Shown piece after piece: positions 35,696-43,342 of a stretch of DNA of 64,000 nt (within the stretch, counting starts at the first letter, position 1; each line of letters starts with the position of its first letter). Both the position numbers and the translations under genes were made by a program. The stretch is from contig JBGAOY010000009.1 of NCBI GenBank assembly GCA_044221555.1, positions 62,001-126,000 of the forward strand, given 5' to 3'. Below the pieces are notes generated by a model. It was not told where the DNA came from and did not search any database. It saw only the letters and a program-made list of their open reading frames with translations. The DNA comes from JAEUJM01 sp044221555. GTDB lineage: Bacteria > Actinomycetota > Acidimicrobiia > Acidimicrobiales > DATDAH01.

Positions 35696-35765
35696 AGTCA
35701 GTGGTCACTACTTACAGGGGAACGCACCCCCGCTGCCGGTCGGTTGTAAGTGGTGGCCACTGACT
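35696..35765. promoter_or_regulatory. 21-bp inverted repeat in the divergent promoter region
   Basis: Arm 35696-35716 (AGTCAGTGG.CAC.ACTTACA) pairs with 35745-35765 at 19 of 21 positions across a 28-bp spacer. It lies between the RCC1 gene (start 35631, leftward) and the small helix-turn-helix gene (start 35799, rightward). The right arm covers the -35 region of the latter. Two binding sites for one dimeric regulator are likely. Confidence 0.6.
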
Positions 35766-35785
35766 CGCTGGTCGGTGATCCGTCG

Positions 35786-35791
35786 TACGTT
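35786..35791 (+). promoter_or_regulatory. -10 hexamer TACGTT, leaderless promoter
   Basis: TACGTT, 7 nt, ATG at 35799; no Shine-Dalgarno sequence. The layout is the same as for the paralogue at 24555. Confidence 0.55.
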
Positions 35792-35798
35792 GCCCTCC

Positions 35799-36071
35799 AT
35801 GGACCGAGACGCGGCGATGGAGGCACTACCCGCGCCGTACGGGCGGGCGTTGACGCTCGCCGCCGACGGGCTCGATCACGGCGCCATCGCCGCCCAGATC
35901 GACGTGCCCCTCGATGCCGTGGCCACACTGCTCGAGGTCGGCCAGCTCAAGCTCGCCGCCCTGCTCGCCGCAGACGCCGGCGCCGACCACGCCCCAGAGG
36001 AGACCGAGGCGCCGCTTCAGAGCTCGGAGTCTGCGGCCGGCTCGGCCCGGGAGTCGGAACCGAGCATGTAG
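35799..36071 (+). CDS. Small helix-turn-helix protein (sigma-70 region 4-like) with overprinted tail
   Basis: The product has 90 residues. The core LPAPYGRALTLAADGLDHGA, then IAAQIDVPLDAVATLLEVGQ and LKLAALLAAD, matches the 24555 protein closely. The last 25 residues or so (EAPLQSSESAAG and on) have no counterpart in the paralogue. They are encoded by DNA at 36013-36073 that is a copy, in antisense, of the 3' end of the neighbouring LuxR gene. The tail was therefore probably gained when the original stop was lost. The gene faces the RCC1 gene across a 21-bp inverted repeat and may regulate it. Function unproven. Confidence 0.65.
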   Translation: MDRDAAMEALPAPYGRALTLAADGLDHGAIAAQIDVPLDAVATLLEVGQLKLAALLAADAGADHAPEETEAPLQSSESAAGSARESEPSM

Positions 36072-36073
36072 AA
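36013..36073 (-). pseudogene. Duplicated 3' end of the LuxR-type gene, now inside another gene
   Basis: The segment matches 36241-36301 at 53 of 61 positions. Read leftward it encodes FYMLGSDSRAEPAADSEL and then a stop, against FYKLGVDSRADLAAHPEL and a stop in the intact regulator. Similarity fades upstream. It overlaps the last codons of the + strand gene at 35799. Confidence 0.75.
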
Positions 36074-36197
36074 GCCCATCGGGGTTCACCTCTCCCACAT
36101 CGGATCCTTCTCTCGCTCGGCGACCGCCTGTGCCTCGCGCTCGGCGAGCGGCTCGACGCCACGGTGTGGACAGCCGATCAGCAGCGGGGCGCCGACG

Positions 36198-36238
36198 GCC
36201 GGATCCACCAGATCCGGTAGGGCGCCTGCCAAGCCCTA
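36198..36238. terminator. Two adjacent hairpins between convergent genes
   Basis: CCGGAT/ATCCGG (36198-36203 with 36211-36216) and GTAGGGC/GCCCTAC (36216-36222 with 36232-36238) lie between the convergent 35799 and 36244 genes. The stems are short, with no clear U-tract; a modest candidate for a bidirectional terminator. Confidence 0.35.
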
Positions 36239-36243
36239 CAGCT

Positions 36244-38967
36244 TCAGAGCTCGGGGTGTGCGGCCAGATCGGCCCGGGAGTCGACGCCGAGCTTGTAGAA
36301 GATCCGATAGAGGTACGTCTCGACCGTGCGCACCCCGATGCCCAGCTCGTCGGCGATGTCGCGGTTGGTGATGCCCCGCCCGGCGAGACGAGCCACCTCG
36401 AGCTCGCGGGGGGCGAGGTCACGAAGGGCCGTGGTCTTGACCTCCAGCGCCGGCGTCATCGCGCCTTGGCACTCGGCGGCCAGCGCCCGGCTCCGCTCCC
36501 GCGCGGCCACTGCGGCGGAACGGTTGCCGGCGGTGGCGTGGCAGTTGGCCGCCTGGGCCGCCGCCTCCGCGGCCGGCAACACATAGCCGAGCGCTTCCAG
36601 GTCGCTCGACGCGGCGTCGAGGGCCGAGCCGTCGTCGGCGTCGAAGGCGACGGCGTGCGCGGTCCAGGCCTCCCACAGGGGGCTGCCCGCATCCGGGTCG
36701 AGGATCGCCTGCATCTCGCCGCCACAACCACGTTCGCCCAGCCGCATCATCTCGTGGAGCATGAGCAACGAGCCCGCCACGCCGCCTTGGCGCCGGTCGA
36801 CCCCGGCCCGCAGGGTGGCGATCGCCGATCGGTGGCGGCCCTCGAGGACCGCCACCGCGGCCGTCGCCAGGACCGCGACCATCGGGAAGACGAGGTCCTG
36901 CTGCGGCGCCTCCGCCATGCGGGCCAGCGCGTCGGTCGCTTCCTGGCGGTGCCCGAGCACCGCGTGGCTGTGCGCGGCCACCGCATGGGCCGGGCCATGG
37001 GTGCCGATGTGAGCCGTCGCCTCGGCGTCCCCCAGGGCCCCGATCGCCACCGTGGCCCCCGCCAGCGAGTCCTGCGGGCGCCCCCGGAACAAGAAGTCCT
37101 GGGCCCCCGCCACCGAGAACCCCGCCAGACCGGCGTCGTTGCCGGTGGCCTCGCAGAGTGCGGTCAGCTGAGCGGCCAGCCCCACAGCTTCTTCCCCCCG
37201 CCCCATGGTCGACAACGCGAGGACGCGGCTCAGCAACAGGGTGCCGACGTCCCACTGGTCGTCGTCCACCCCGATCTCGCCGAGCAGGAGATCGGTCGTG
37301 GCCACCGCGTCCGCCGGTCGACCGATGGTGATCTGGCAGCCCACCAGCGCTCCGCCGATGCGCAGCCGGTCAGGCGGAGGCGTCAGCGGGTCGGCGAGCA
37401 CCTCGCGGGCGAGCTCCGCCGCCCGCCGGTGCTCGCCGTTCATCGTGAGGAAGATCACGCGCCACGAGTCGAGGGTGCGGGAGAGCTCGGTGCTGCCGCC
37501 GGTGCCGCCCGTGGCGCTCCGCAAGGCCTCGAGATCGGTGATGCCCTCGCTGGGGGCCAGCCGGCCCAGCAACAGGTCGATGCCGGCGGCCTCGACGGCC
37601 ACCAGCGTGCGCTGCTCGTCCGTCTCCGCCTTCTCGTACATGGCCGCCAGCGCCTCGGACGTGGCTCGGGACGCACCCTCGCAATGGGCCTCGGCCTTGA
37701 ACCACGTCGTGGCGGCCTCGAACCCTCCGCCGGCGAGCACGGCCGCCCTGGCGAGACGGGCGGCGCTGACCTCCAGCCCGCGATGGATCGCCGGGCTGGG
37801 GCCGTGCGACGCAGTGGCCGCCCTGCTCACCACACCGGACAGACGCCGCGCCACCTCCAGCAGCACCTGAGGGTTCACGGTCTCGCCGTGCTCGGCCGCC
37901 CACAGGGAACGCTGCACCAGGTCCGAGCCACGCCGCGACCCGTGCTCCTCGATCGCCGAGACCACCTGCTGGCGCCGGATCCGCCGGGTGGCCGCACCCA
38001 TGCGCGCAGTCACGACCTCGGCGTAGATCGGGTGGGCCAGCGTCGCGACCAGGCGGTACCCCGACTCGGTGACCGCAACCAGTTGGCGGCGCTGGAGGTC
38101 GACGACACCTTCGGTGCCCGCGCGCCGATAGAGCAGGGCCAGCGGCGCCCCCGGCGCGACGGCCAGTAGCTCGAGCACCTCCAACTGGCCGGCCTCGAGG
38201 TCGTCGAGGCGCCCGCCGACCACGTCGGCCAGGCCGGTGTGGTCGGCGGCGGCGAGGACCATGCCCTCATCCCCACGTATCGGGCCGCCCTGCTCGAGCG
38301 AGCGGGTCACGACTTCGTGGAGGTACAGCGGGTTCCCGCCCGTCAGCTCCCACAGGCGGTGGATCTCCCCCCGGCCGATGCCAGGTACGACATCGCTCAG
38401 GAGACCGGACACCTCGGCCCTGCTGAGCGGCTGCACCTGCAACCGGCGCAGCCCCAGCGTTCGGGCCAGCTCGATGGTCCGCCTCGATCGTGGGTGGCCC
38501 GAGCGGACCGTGAGGAGCAACGTGGCGGTCGTCGACTCGGCCACCTGCTGGACGAAGGCCAGCGACTCGTCGTCCAGCCAGTGCCCGTCCTCGACGTGGA
38601 CCAGCGCCGGCGCCTCGCCCGTGACGAGCCGGGCCGCGCCGGCGAGGAGCCGCTGCAACGGGTTGGGGTCGTCGCCGACGTCGTCGAGCAGTGCGGTGAA
38701 GGCCGAGAAGGGGATGACCTGGCGCGCCTCGGTGGCCACGTGGGCGCTGCTCGTCCACCCCACGGCCACCAGTTCGTCCACCAGCGCCGCCGCCAACCGG
38801 CTCTTGCCCACGCCGAGGTCACCGGTGATGACCACGCCGGCACCGGCGAGCATCGAGCGCCGGAGCACCTCGAGCTCGCCCGCCCGACCCACGAGCGGCC
38901 ACGCGTGACCAGGCATCGCAGCGCGCGTCGGTTCCCGGCTCTCGGGGGAGTGTGACTGAGGAGTCAT
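36244..38967 (-). CDS. LAL-type LuxR transcriptional regulator with ATPase domain, paralogue
   Basis: The product has 907 residues. The N-terminal ATPase has Walker A GDLGVGKSRLA (about residue 55). The long helical middle is followed by a C-terminal LuxR helix-turn-helix (LAPRELEVARLAGRGITNRD, then IADELGIGVRTVETYLYRIF). It shares architecture and many segments with the 27557 regulator, including WPLVGR, LYLHEVVTRS and the terminal (V/L)ETY(L/M).RI(F/Y). ATG 38967 has AAGGA 5 nt upstream and is preferred over a GTG at 39042. Its 3' end was the source of the duplicate at 36013. Its likely targets include the RCC1 gene and the small helix-turn-helix gene next door, judged by position only. Confidence 0.88.
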   Translation of the reverse strand: MTPQSHSPESREPTRAAMPGHAWPLVGRAGELEVLRRSMLAGAGVVITGDLGVGKSRLAAALVDELVAVGWTSSAHVATEARQVIPFSAFTALLDDVGDDPNPLQRLLAGAARLVTGEAPALVHVEDGHWLDDESLAFVQQVAESTTATLLLTVRSGHPRSRRTIELARTLGLRRLQVQPLSRAEVSGLLSDVVPGIGRGEIHRLWELTGGNPLYLHEVVTRSLEQGGPIRGDEGMVLAAADHTGLADVVGGRLDDLEAGQLEVLELLAVAPGAPLALLYRRAGTEGVVDLQRRQLVAVTESGYRLVATLAHPIYAEVVTARMGAATRRIRRQQVVSAIEEHGSRRGSDLVQRSLWAAEHGETVNPQVLLEVARRLSGVVSRAATASHGPSPAIHRGLEVSAARLARAAVLAGGGFEAATTWFKAEAHCEGASRATSEALAAMYEKAETDEQRTLVAVEAAGIDLLLGRLAPSEGITDLEALRSATGGTGGSTELSRTLDSWRVIFLTMNGEHRRAAELAREVLADPLTPPPDRLRIGGALVGCQITIGRPADAVATTDLLLGEIGVDDDQWDVGTLLLSRVLALSTMGRGEEAVGLAAQLTALCEATGNDAGLAGFSVAGAQDFLFRGRPQDSLAGATVAIGALGDAEATAHIGTHGPAHAVAAHSHAVLGHRQEATDALARMAEAPQQDLVFPMVAVLATAAVAVLEGRHRSAIATLRAGVDRRQGGVAGSLLMLHEMMRLGERGCGGEMQAILDPDAGSPLWEAWTAHAVAFDADDGSALDAASSDLEALGYVLPAAEAAAQAANCHATAGNRSAAVAARERSRALAAECQGAMTPALEVKTTALRDLAPRELEVARLAGRGITNRDIADELGIGVRTVETYLYRIFYKLGVDSRADLAAHPEL

Positions 38968-39147
38968 CGGGTCCTTGGACGGGTCGGCACGGGGAGATCC
39001 GACGCGAACGTCCCGCTCGAAGGGTGCTCCGCCCGAATCCACTGCACGAGGCTCTCTCTACCCACGCAGGGCCGCGCCGATGCGAATCAGCCGAGAATCC
39101 CGGTCGCCCCGGTCGCGAAATCAGGCGTTTCGTGGCAGGCGGCCGGG

Positions 39148-41172
39148 CTACGCCCCTCGGGCCATGTTCTCGAACCGGGTGTGGTGGCCGAGGAAGGCGA
39201 GGCGCACCTTGTCGGTGGGGCCGTTGCGGTGCTTGGCCACGATGATCTCCGCGGTGCCGCGGTCGGGGGACTCCTCGTTGTAGATCTCGTCGCGGTAGAT
39301 GAACATCACCACGTCGGAGTCCTGCTCGATGGAGTTGTGGACGACGATGCCGTTGGCCACGAAGTTGTGGGTGCCCACCACGGTGGCATCGAACACCGGC
39401 TTGGTGCCCAGCGGGATGATGTCGGACACGGTGTCCCACAACACGTCGGCGTCGACGAGGTCGTGGAGCCACGGGTCGTCCATGGCGTCGGCCACCTGGC
39501 GCAGGGCCCGGCGGGGGACGCCGGCACGGGCGCCGGTGGCGCCGGCGTCGGCCAGCAGCCCCTGGCCGCTCTGGCCCCGCTCGGCGGCGGCCTTGTCGAG
39601 GTAGCCCGACACCTCGGCCGGCACCGTGTGCGAGGTGGGGTCGTCGGGGCCGGTGGGCCGCACCGCCAGGCGGTCGCCCACCGCCAGGTCGCCCAGTGGC
39701 ACCCAGCCGTCGACGGTGAGGAAGGGGTGGTTGGCGGTGGCCGACACCACCCGGCCCGACGCCAGTCGCAGCTCGAAGGTGGGCTTCACCCCGCTGGAGA
39801 ACACGTGGGTCATCACCCCGGGGACGAAGCGCAGGTGCTCGTCGAGGGTCCAGACGGGGATGTTGCGCTCGCCGGACGCGAGCAGTGCGCCGATGGTGGT
39901 GCGGCGGGTACCGCCCGTGCCGGGGTCGATGGTGGCGACGGCCGTGTCGGCGGTGAGGCAGCCCGACTCGCGCAGGTCGGCCAGCATCGGCCGCTTGTCG
40001 GCCCGCATCTCGAGGCCACGGGACAGCTGTGACAGCGCGATCACGGGGCACTCGAGCTCGCGGGCGAGGATCTTGAGCCCACGGGAGATCTCCGACACCT
40101 CCACCTGGCGGTTCTCGGCGCTGGAGCGCCCGGTCATGAGCTGCAGGTAGTCGATGACCACGAGACCCAGATCGCCCACCCGGCTCTTCAGCCGGCGGGC
40201 CTTGGCCCGGATCTCCATGACCGTGAGCTGGGGGTTGTCGTCGATCCACAGGGGGGCGTCGCCCAGCCGGCCGATGGCGGTGTTGATCTTGGTCCAGTCC
40301 GAGTCGGTGAGGCGACCGTTGCGCATGCGGGTGGAGTCGACCCTGGCCTCCGAGCAGATGATGCGCTGGGTGAGCTCGAGGTGGCTCATCTCGAGCGAGC
40401 AGAACAGCACCGGGCGGGACGCGGTGAGAGCCACGTGGCTGGCGATGCCCAGCGCGAAGGCGGTCTTGCCGGCGCTGGGGCGGGCACCCACCACGATCAG
40501 GGCGCTGGGCTGCAGCCCCGACAACAGGTCGTCGAGGTCGAGGTAGCCGGTGGGGACGCCGGTGAGGGCGTCGCCCCTTGCGTAGAGCTCCTCGAGGCGG
40601 TCCAGGTTCTTGCTGAGCAGCTCGCGGATGGGCGACATGGTGTCGGTGACCCGCCGCTGGGCCACCTGGAACACCATCGACTCGGCCAGGTCGACCGCCT
40701 TGGTGACGTCGTCGGGCAGTTCGTAGCCCAGCTCGGCGATGTCGCCCGCCACCCGGATGAGGCGGCGCAACAGCGCGTGCTCCTCGACGATGGTGCCGTA
40801 GCGCGCCGCGTTGGACGTGGCCGGCGTGTTGGCCTGCAGGCTGACGAGGGTGGCCGGACCCCCGATGCCCTCGAGCAGGCCGGCCCGGTTGAGCTCCTCG
40901 GCCACGGTGACCGGGTCGACCGGTTCGCCGGCGCTGAACAGCGAGGCGATGGCCTCGAAGATGTGGCCGTGGGCGGGCTTGTAGAAGTCGTCTGCGTCGA
41001 CCACCTCCACCGCCGAGGCGATGGCGTCGCGGGACAGCAACATGGCGCCGAGCAGCGACTCCTCGGCGGCGAGGTTGTGGGGTGGCACCCGCATGGCCTG
41101 GGCGGGGCCATGGCTGGGTGGACGCTCGGTGAGGGTGGCGCGTGGGGGCGCGTCGTCGAAGGCCTGCGACAT
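39148..41172 (-). CDS. dnaB: Replicative DNA helicase DnaB with intein
   Basis: The product has 674 residues, of which 209 are an intein, leaving a normal 465-residue DnaB after splicing. The N-terminal primase-interaction domain (PHNLAAEESLLGAMLLSRDA) precedes a RecA-like helicase with Walker A GARPSAGKTAFAL, Walker B LGLVVIDYLQLM, and the C-terminal SIEQDSDVVMFIYRD and VAKHRNGPT. DnaB is the hexameric 5'-3' fork helicase. ATG 41172 has GGGGGAG upstream. It closes the rpsF-ssb-rpsR-rplI-dnaB operon, 135 bp after rplI. Confidence 0.96.
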   Translation of the reverse strand: MSQAFDDAPPRATLTERPPSHGPAQAMRVPPHNLAAEESLLGAMLLSRDAIASAVEVVDADDFYKPAHGHIFEAIASLFSAGEPVDPVTVAEELNRAGLLEGIGGPATLVSLQANTPATSNAARYGTIVEEHALLRRLIRVAGDIAELGYELPDDVTKAVDLAESMVFQVAQRRVTDTMSPIRELLSKNLDRLEELYARGDALTGVPTGYLDLDDLLSGLQPSALIVVGARPSAGKTAFALGIASHVALTASRPVLFCSLEMSHLELTQRIICSEARVDSTRMRNGRLTDSDWTKINTAIGRLGDAPLWIDDNPQLTVMEIRAKARRLKSRVGDLGLVVIDYLQLMTGRSSAENRQVEVSEISRGLKILARELECPVIALSQLSRGLEMRADKRPMLADLRESGCLTADTAVATIDPGTGGTRRTTIGALLASGERNIPVWTLDEHLRFVPGVMTHVFSSGVKPTFELRLASGRVVSATANHPFLTVDGWVPLGDLAVGDRLAVRPTGPDDPTSHTVPAEVSGYLDKAAAERGQSGQGLLADAGATGARAGVPRRALRQVADAMDDPWLHDLVDADVLWDTVSDIIPLGTKPVFDATVVGTHNFVANGIVVHNSIEQDSDVVMFIYRDEIYNEESPDRGTAEIIVAKHRNGPTDKVRLAFLGHHTRFENMARGA
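39334..39960 (-). other. Mini-intein in DnaB (209 residues, no homing endonuclease)
   Basis: The insert lies between LADLRESG and SIEQDSD, the site also used by the Synechocystis DnaB intein. It starts with Cys1 (CLTADTAVATIDPGTG). Block B is SATANHPFLTVDGWV with the TxxH motif. Block F is VFDATVVGTHNFVANG. It ends VVHN before Ser+1. All splicing residues are present. The middle has only about 65 residues between the splicing halves, too few for a LAGLIDADG endonuclease, so it can splice but not home. Confidence 0.93.
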
Positions 41173-41307
41173 CGCCCTACTCTCCCCCGTCCGGCCTGTG
41201 GGGTGGTAGATGCGCTGCCTGGGGTCTTCCTGTGGACGCGCGCCCTCCACCCTGTGGACGACGGGTCATGGTGGCAGCGGGGCGCGGCCGGCGGCGGCCG
41301 CACCCCG

Positions 41308-41754
41308 TCACGCGGGGACGACCTCGATGGTGAGGGGGAAGGCCACGTCGGCGTGCAGCTTGGCGAACACCTGGTGGGTGCCGACGTCCTTGATGGGCTC
41401 GTCGAGCTGGAGCTGCTTGCGGTCCAGTTGCACGCCGCTCTGGTCGTGCACCGCGGCGACGATGTCGGCCGAGGTGACCGAGCCGAAGAGCTTGCCCTCG
41501 GCCGCGGACTTGGCCGAGATGGTGATGGTGGTGGCCACCAACGCCTTGGCCACGTCTTCGGCGGCCTCGCGATCGACCGCGTCCTTGGCGTCGCGCGCCC
41601 GGCGCATGGCCGCAGCCTGGGCCTCGGCACCCCTGGTGGCCTTCATGGCCATGCCCTTGGGCACCAGGTAGTTGCGGCCGTAGCCGTCGGCCACGTCGAC
41701 GATGTCGCCGCGGTGGCCGACGCCGGCGATGTCGGCTTTCAGGATCAGCTTCAC
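41308..41754 (-). CDS. rplI: 50S ribosomal protein L9
   Basis: The product has 148 residues and starts MKLILKADIAGVGHRGDIVD, with the L9 signature GYGRNYLVPKGMAMKAT. The C-terminal domain GSVTSADIVAAVHDQSGVQL completes the normal two-domain protein. L9 binds 23S rRNA near the L1 stalk. Its start overlaps the end of rpsR by 4 bp (ATGA). Confidence 0.97.
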   Translation of the reverse strand: MKLILKADIAGVGHRGDIVDVADGYGRNYLVPKGMAMKATRGAEAQAAAMRRARDAKDAVDREAAEDVAKALVATTITISAKSAAEGKLFGSVTSADIVAAVHDQSGVQLDRKQLQLDEPIKDVGTHQVFAKLHADVAFPLTIEVVPA

Positions 41755-42248
41755 TCGTCGCCCTCCGTGGGCTCGCTGCCGTCGACGGCCGGCGCGCCGG
41801 TGGCCTCGGCCACCGCCACCGCACCGCCGTCGAGCTCGAGATCGAGGTCGAGGTCGAGGTCGGCATCGGCCGGGGCACCACCGACGGGCGGCGGCGGGGT
41901 GGCACCGGTGGGACGCGGCGGCGGCCCGTCGGGACGGGCCAGGCCGCGGTCGCGCTCGCCGCGGTCGCGGCCGCCTCCACGCTGGGTGGTGACCCGGTTG
42001 GTGTAGGGCAACAGGGCCATCTCGCGGGCGTTCTTGATGGCCTTGGCCACCTCACGCTGCTGCTGGGCGTCGTTGCCGGTGACCCGGCGGGCCCGGATCT
42101 TGGCCCGATCGGACATGAACCGGCGCAGCAGGTTCACGTCCTTGTAGTCGACGTACTCCACCTTCTCCTGGGAGAGGAGGGACACCTTCTTCTTGCTGCG
42201 GCGGGCGTTGTCCTTGTTCTTCCCGCGCACTTCGCGTTTCTTGGCCAT
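41751..42248 (-). CDS. rpsR: 30S ribosomal protein S18 with long acidic C-terminal tail
   Basis: Residues about 1-88 are a complete S18, including VDYKDVNLLRRFMSDRAKIR then ARRVTGNDAQQQREVAKAIK. A tail of about 77 residues follows: first Arg/Gly-rich (QRGGGRDRGERDRG), then Pro-rich, then a repetitive acidic segment (ADADLDLDLDLELDGG). S18 is usually 75-95 residues, so the protein is about twice the normal length. The tail is in frame with good codon use and runs into rplI with a 4-bp overlap, so it is probably translated. Its role is unknown. Confidence 0.95.
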   Translation of the reverse strand: MAKKREVRGKNKDNARRSKKKVSLLSQEKVEYVDYKDVNLLRRFMSDRAKIRARRVTGNDAQQQREVAKAIKNAREMALLPYTNRVTTQRGGGRDRGERDRGLARPDGPPPRPTGATPPPPVGGAPADADLDLDLDLELDGGAVAVAEATGAPAVDGSEPTEGDE

Positions 42249-42250
42249 GG

Positions 42251-42727
42251 CTAGAAGGGCTCCTCGTCGTCGTAGCCGGCAGGCGGCTCGTTGGGGACGG
42301 GGCGGGCGCTGCCGCCGCCACCGCCGGAGCCACCGCCGCCGAAGTCACCGCCGCCACCATCGCGGCGTTCGTTCTTGGTGACCGTGGCGGTGGCCCAGCG
42401 CAGGCTGGGGGCCACCTCGTCGGCCACGATCTCGACCTTGGAGCGCTTGTCGCCCTGCTCGGTCTCCCACGAGCGCTGATCGAGCCGGCCGTCGACCACC
42501 ACGCGGGTGCCCTTCTGGATGGACTCGGCCACGTTCTCGGCCAGTTGGCCCCAACAGGTGATGTCGAAGAAGCTCACGGCCTCTTCCCACTCCTGGGTCT
42601 GGCGGTTCTGCCAGCGGCGGTTCACGGCGAGGCCGAAGTTGGCCACGGCCTGCCCCGAGGGGGTGAAGCGAAGTTCGGGGTCGCGGGTGGCGTTGCCCAC
42701 GACGTTCACGGTGTTTCCGGGTGCCAT
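42251..42727 (-). CDS. ssb: Single-stranded DNA-binding protein
   Basis: The product has 158 residues. The OB fold starts NTVNVVGNATRDPELRFTPS and continues with WEEAVSFFDITCWGQLAENV. A Gly-rich linker follows, and the conserved acidic C-terminal tip reads YDDEEPF. It coats single-stranded DNA and recruits repair and replication proteins through the tip. It lies 13 bp after rpsF and 2 bp before rpsR, the usual order. Confidence 0.96.
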   Translation of the reverse strand: MAPGNTVNVVGNATRDPELRFTPSGQAVANFGLAVNRRWQNRQTQEWEEAVSFFDITCWGQLAENVAESIQKGTRVVVDGRLDQRSWETEQGDKRSKVEIVADEVAPSLRWATATVTKNERRDGGGGDFGGGGSGGGGGSARPVPNEPPAGYDDEEPF

Positions 42728-42740
42728 TGGTGCTCCTTCC

Positions 42741-43124
42741 CTATCCGGCTTCAGCCGGCTCGGGCTCGGGCTCGGCCGGGGCGGGGGCCTCGGCCGGGGC
42801 GCTGTCGCCGAGCAGGCCACGGCGGGTGGCCTCGCGCTCGGGCAGGCGGAGGATCTTGTGGCGGACGACTTCGTCCGCGAGCCGCAGGCTGCGGTCGAGG
42901 TCATCGAGGTTGGGGGCCTCGGTGACGATCTCGAAGACGACGTAGATGCCTTCGGTCTTGTGGTCGATCTCGTAGGCGAAGCGCCGGAGACCCCACAGAT
43001 CCTGGGTGGCGACCTCGCCGTCCCCGGCGGTGATGGCCGCACCGATCTTCTTCAGCTGCGATTGGACCTCGGCGTCGTCGAGCGTGGACTCGAAGATCAC
43101 CATGAGCTCATAGGCTCGCGTCAC
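42741..43124 (-). CDS. rpsF: 30S ribosomal protein S6
   Basis: The product has 127 residues. The S6 core is TRAYELMVIFESTLDDAEV then GLRRFAYEIDHKTEGIYVVF. An Ala/Pro/Glu-rich tail (APAEAPAPAEPEPEPAEAG) replaces the short acidic tail of other species. GTG 43124 was chosen because S6 proteins begin two residues before RAYE. A GGGAGG ribosome-binding site lies 9 nt upstream; a second GTG at 43130 is only 3 nt from it. First gene of the operon. Confidence 0.95.
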   Translation of the reverse strand: MTRAYELMVIFESTLDDAEVQSQLKKIGAAITAGDGEVATQDLWGLRRFAYEIDHKTEGIYVVFEIVTEAPNLDDLDRSLRLADEVVRHKILRLPEREATRRGLLGDSAPAEAPAPAEPEPEPAEAG

Positions 43125-43168
43125 GAGCACGTACCTCCCTCTGGACCCGGCGCTCGAGGCGCTCGGGG

Positions 43169-43185
43169 CCCCGGACGGTCCGGGG
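43169..43185 (-). promoter_or_regulatory. Hairpin in the rpsF leader
   Basis: CCCCGGACGGTCCGGGG forms a 7-bp stem 45 nt upstream of rpsF. Autoregulatory S6:S18-binding leaders are known in other bacteria, but I cannot confirm the specific motif here. A further 7-bp repeat (43193-43199 with 43212-43218) lies upstream. Confidence 0.3.
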
Positions 43186-43342
43186 CAGGGTGTCAATTCG
43201 TTGGGTGTTCGGAATTGAACGGCCCAGCGTAGTGGGAGCGGCGGCGAAGTCCCTCATCGCCGTCAGTATGGCGAGGGGGTGTGACAGGAACGGGGGCGCC
43301 TCCGAGCCGACGTGCGGTGAGGCGCCCCAGGCGCCGACTCGG

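Noticed and set aside
43125..43220. S6:S18 autoregulatory leader RNA
   Set aside because: A hairpin exists, but I could not identify the specific binding motif; kept only as a low-confidence hairpin.
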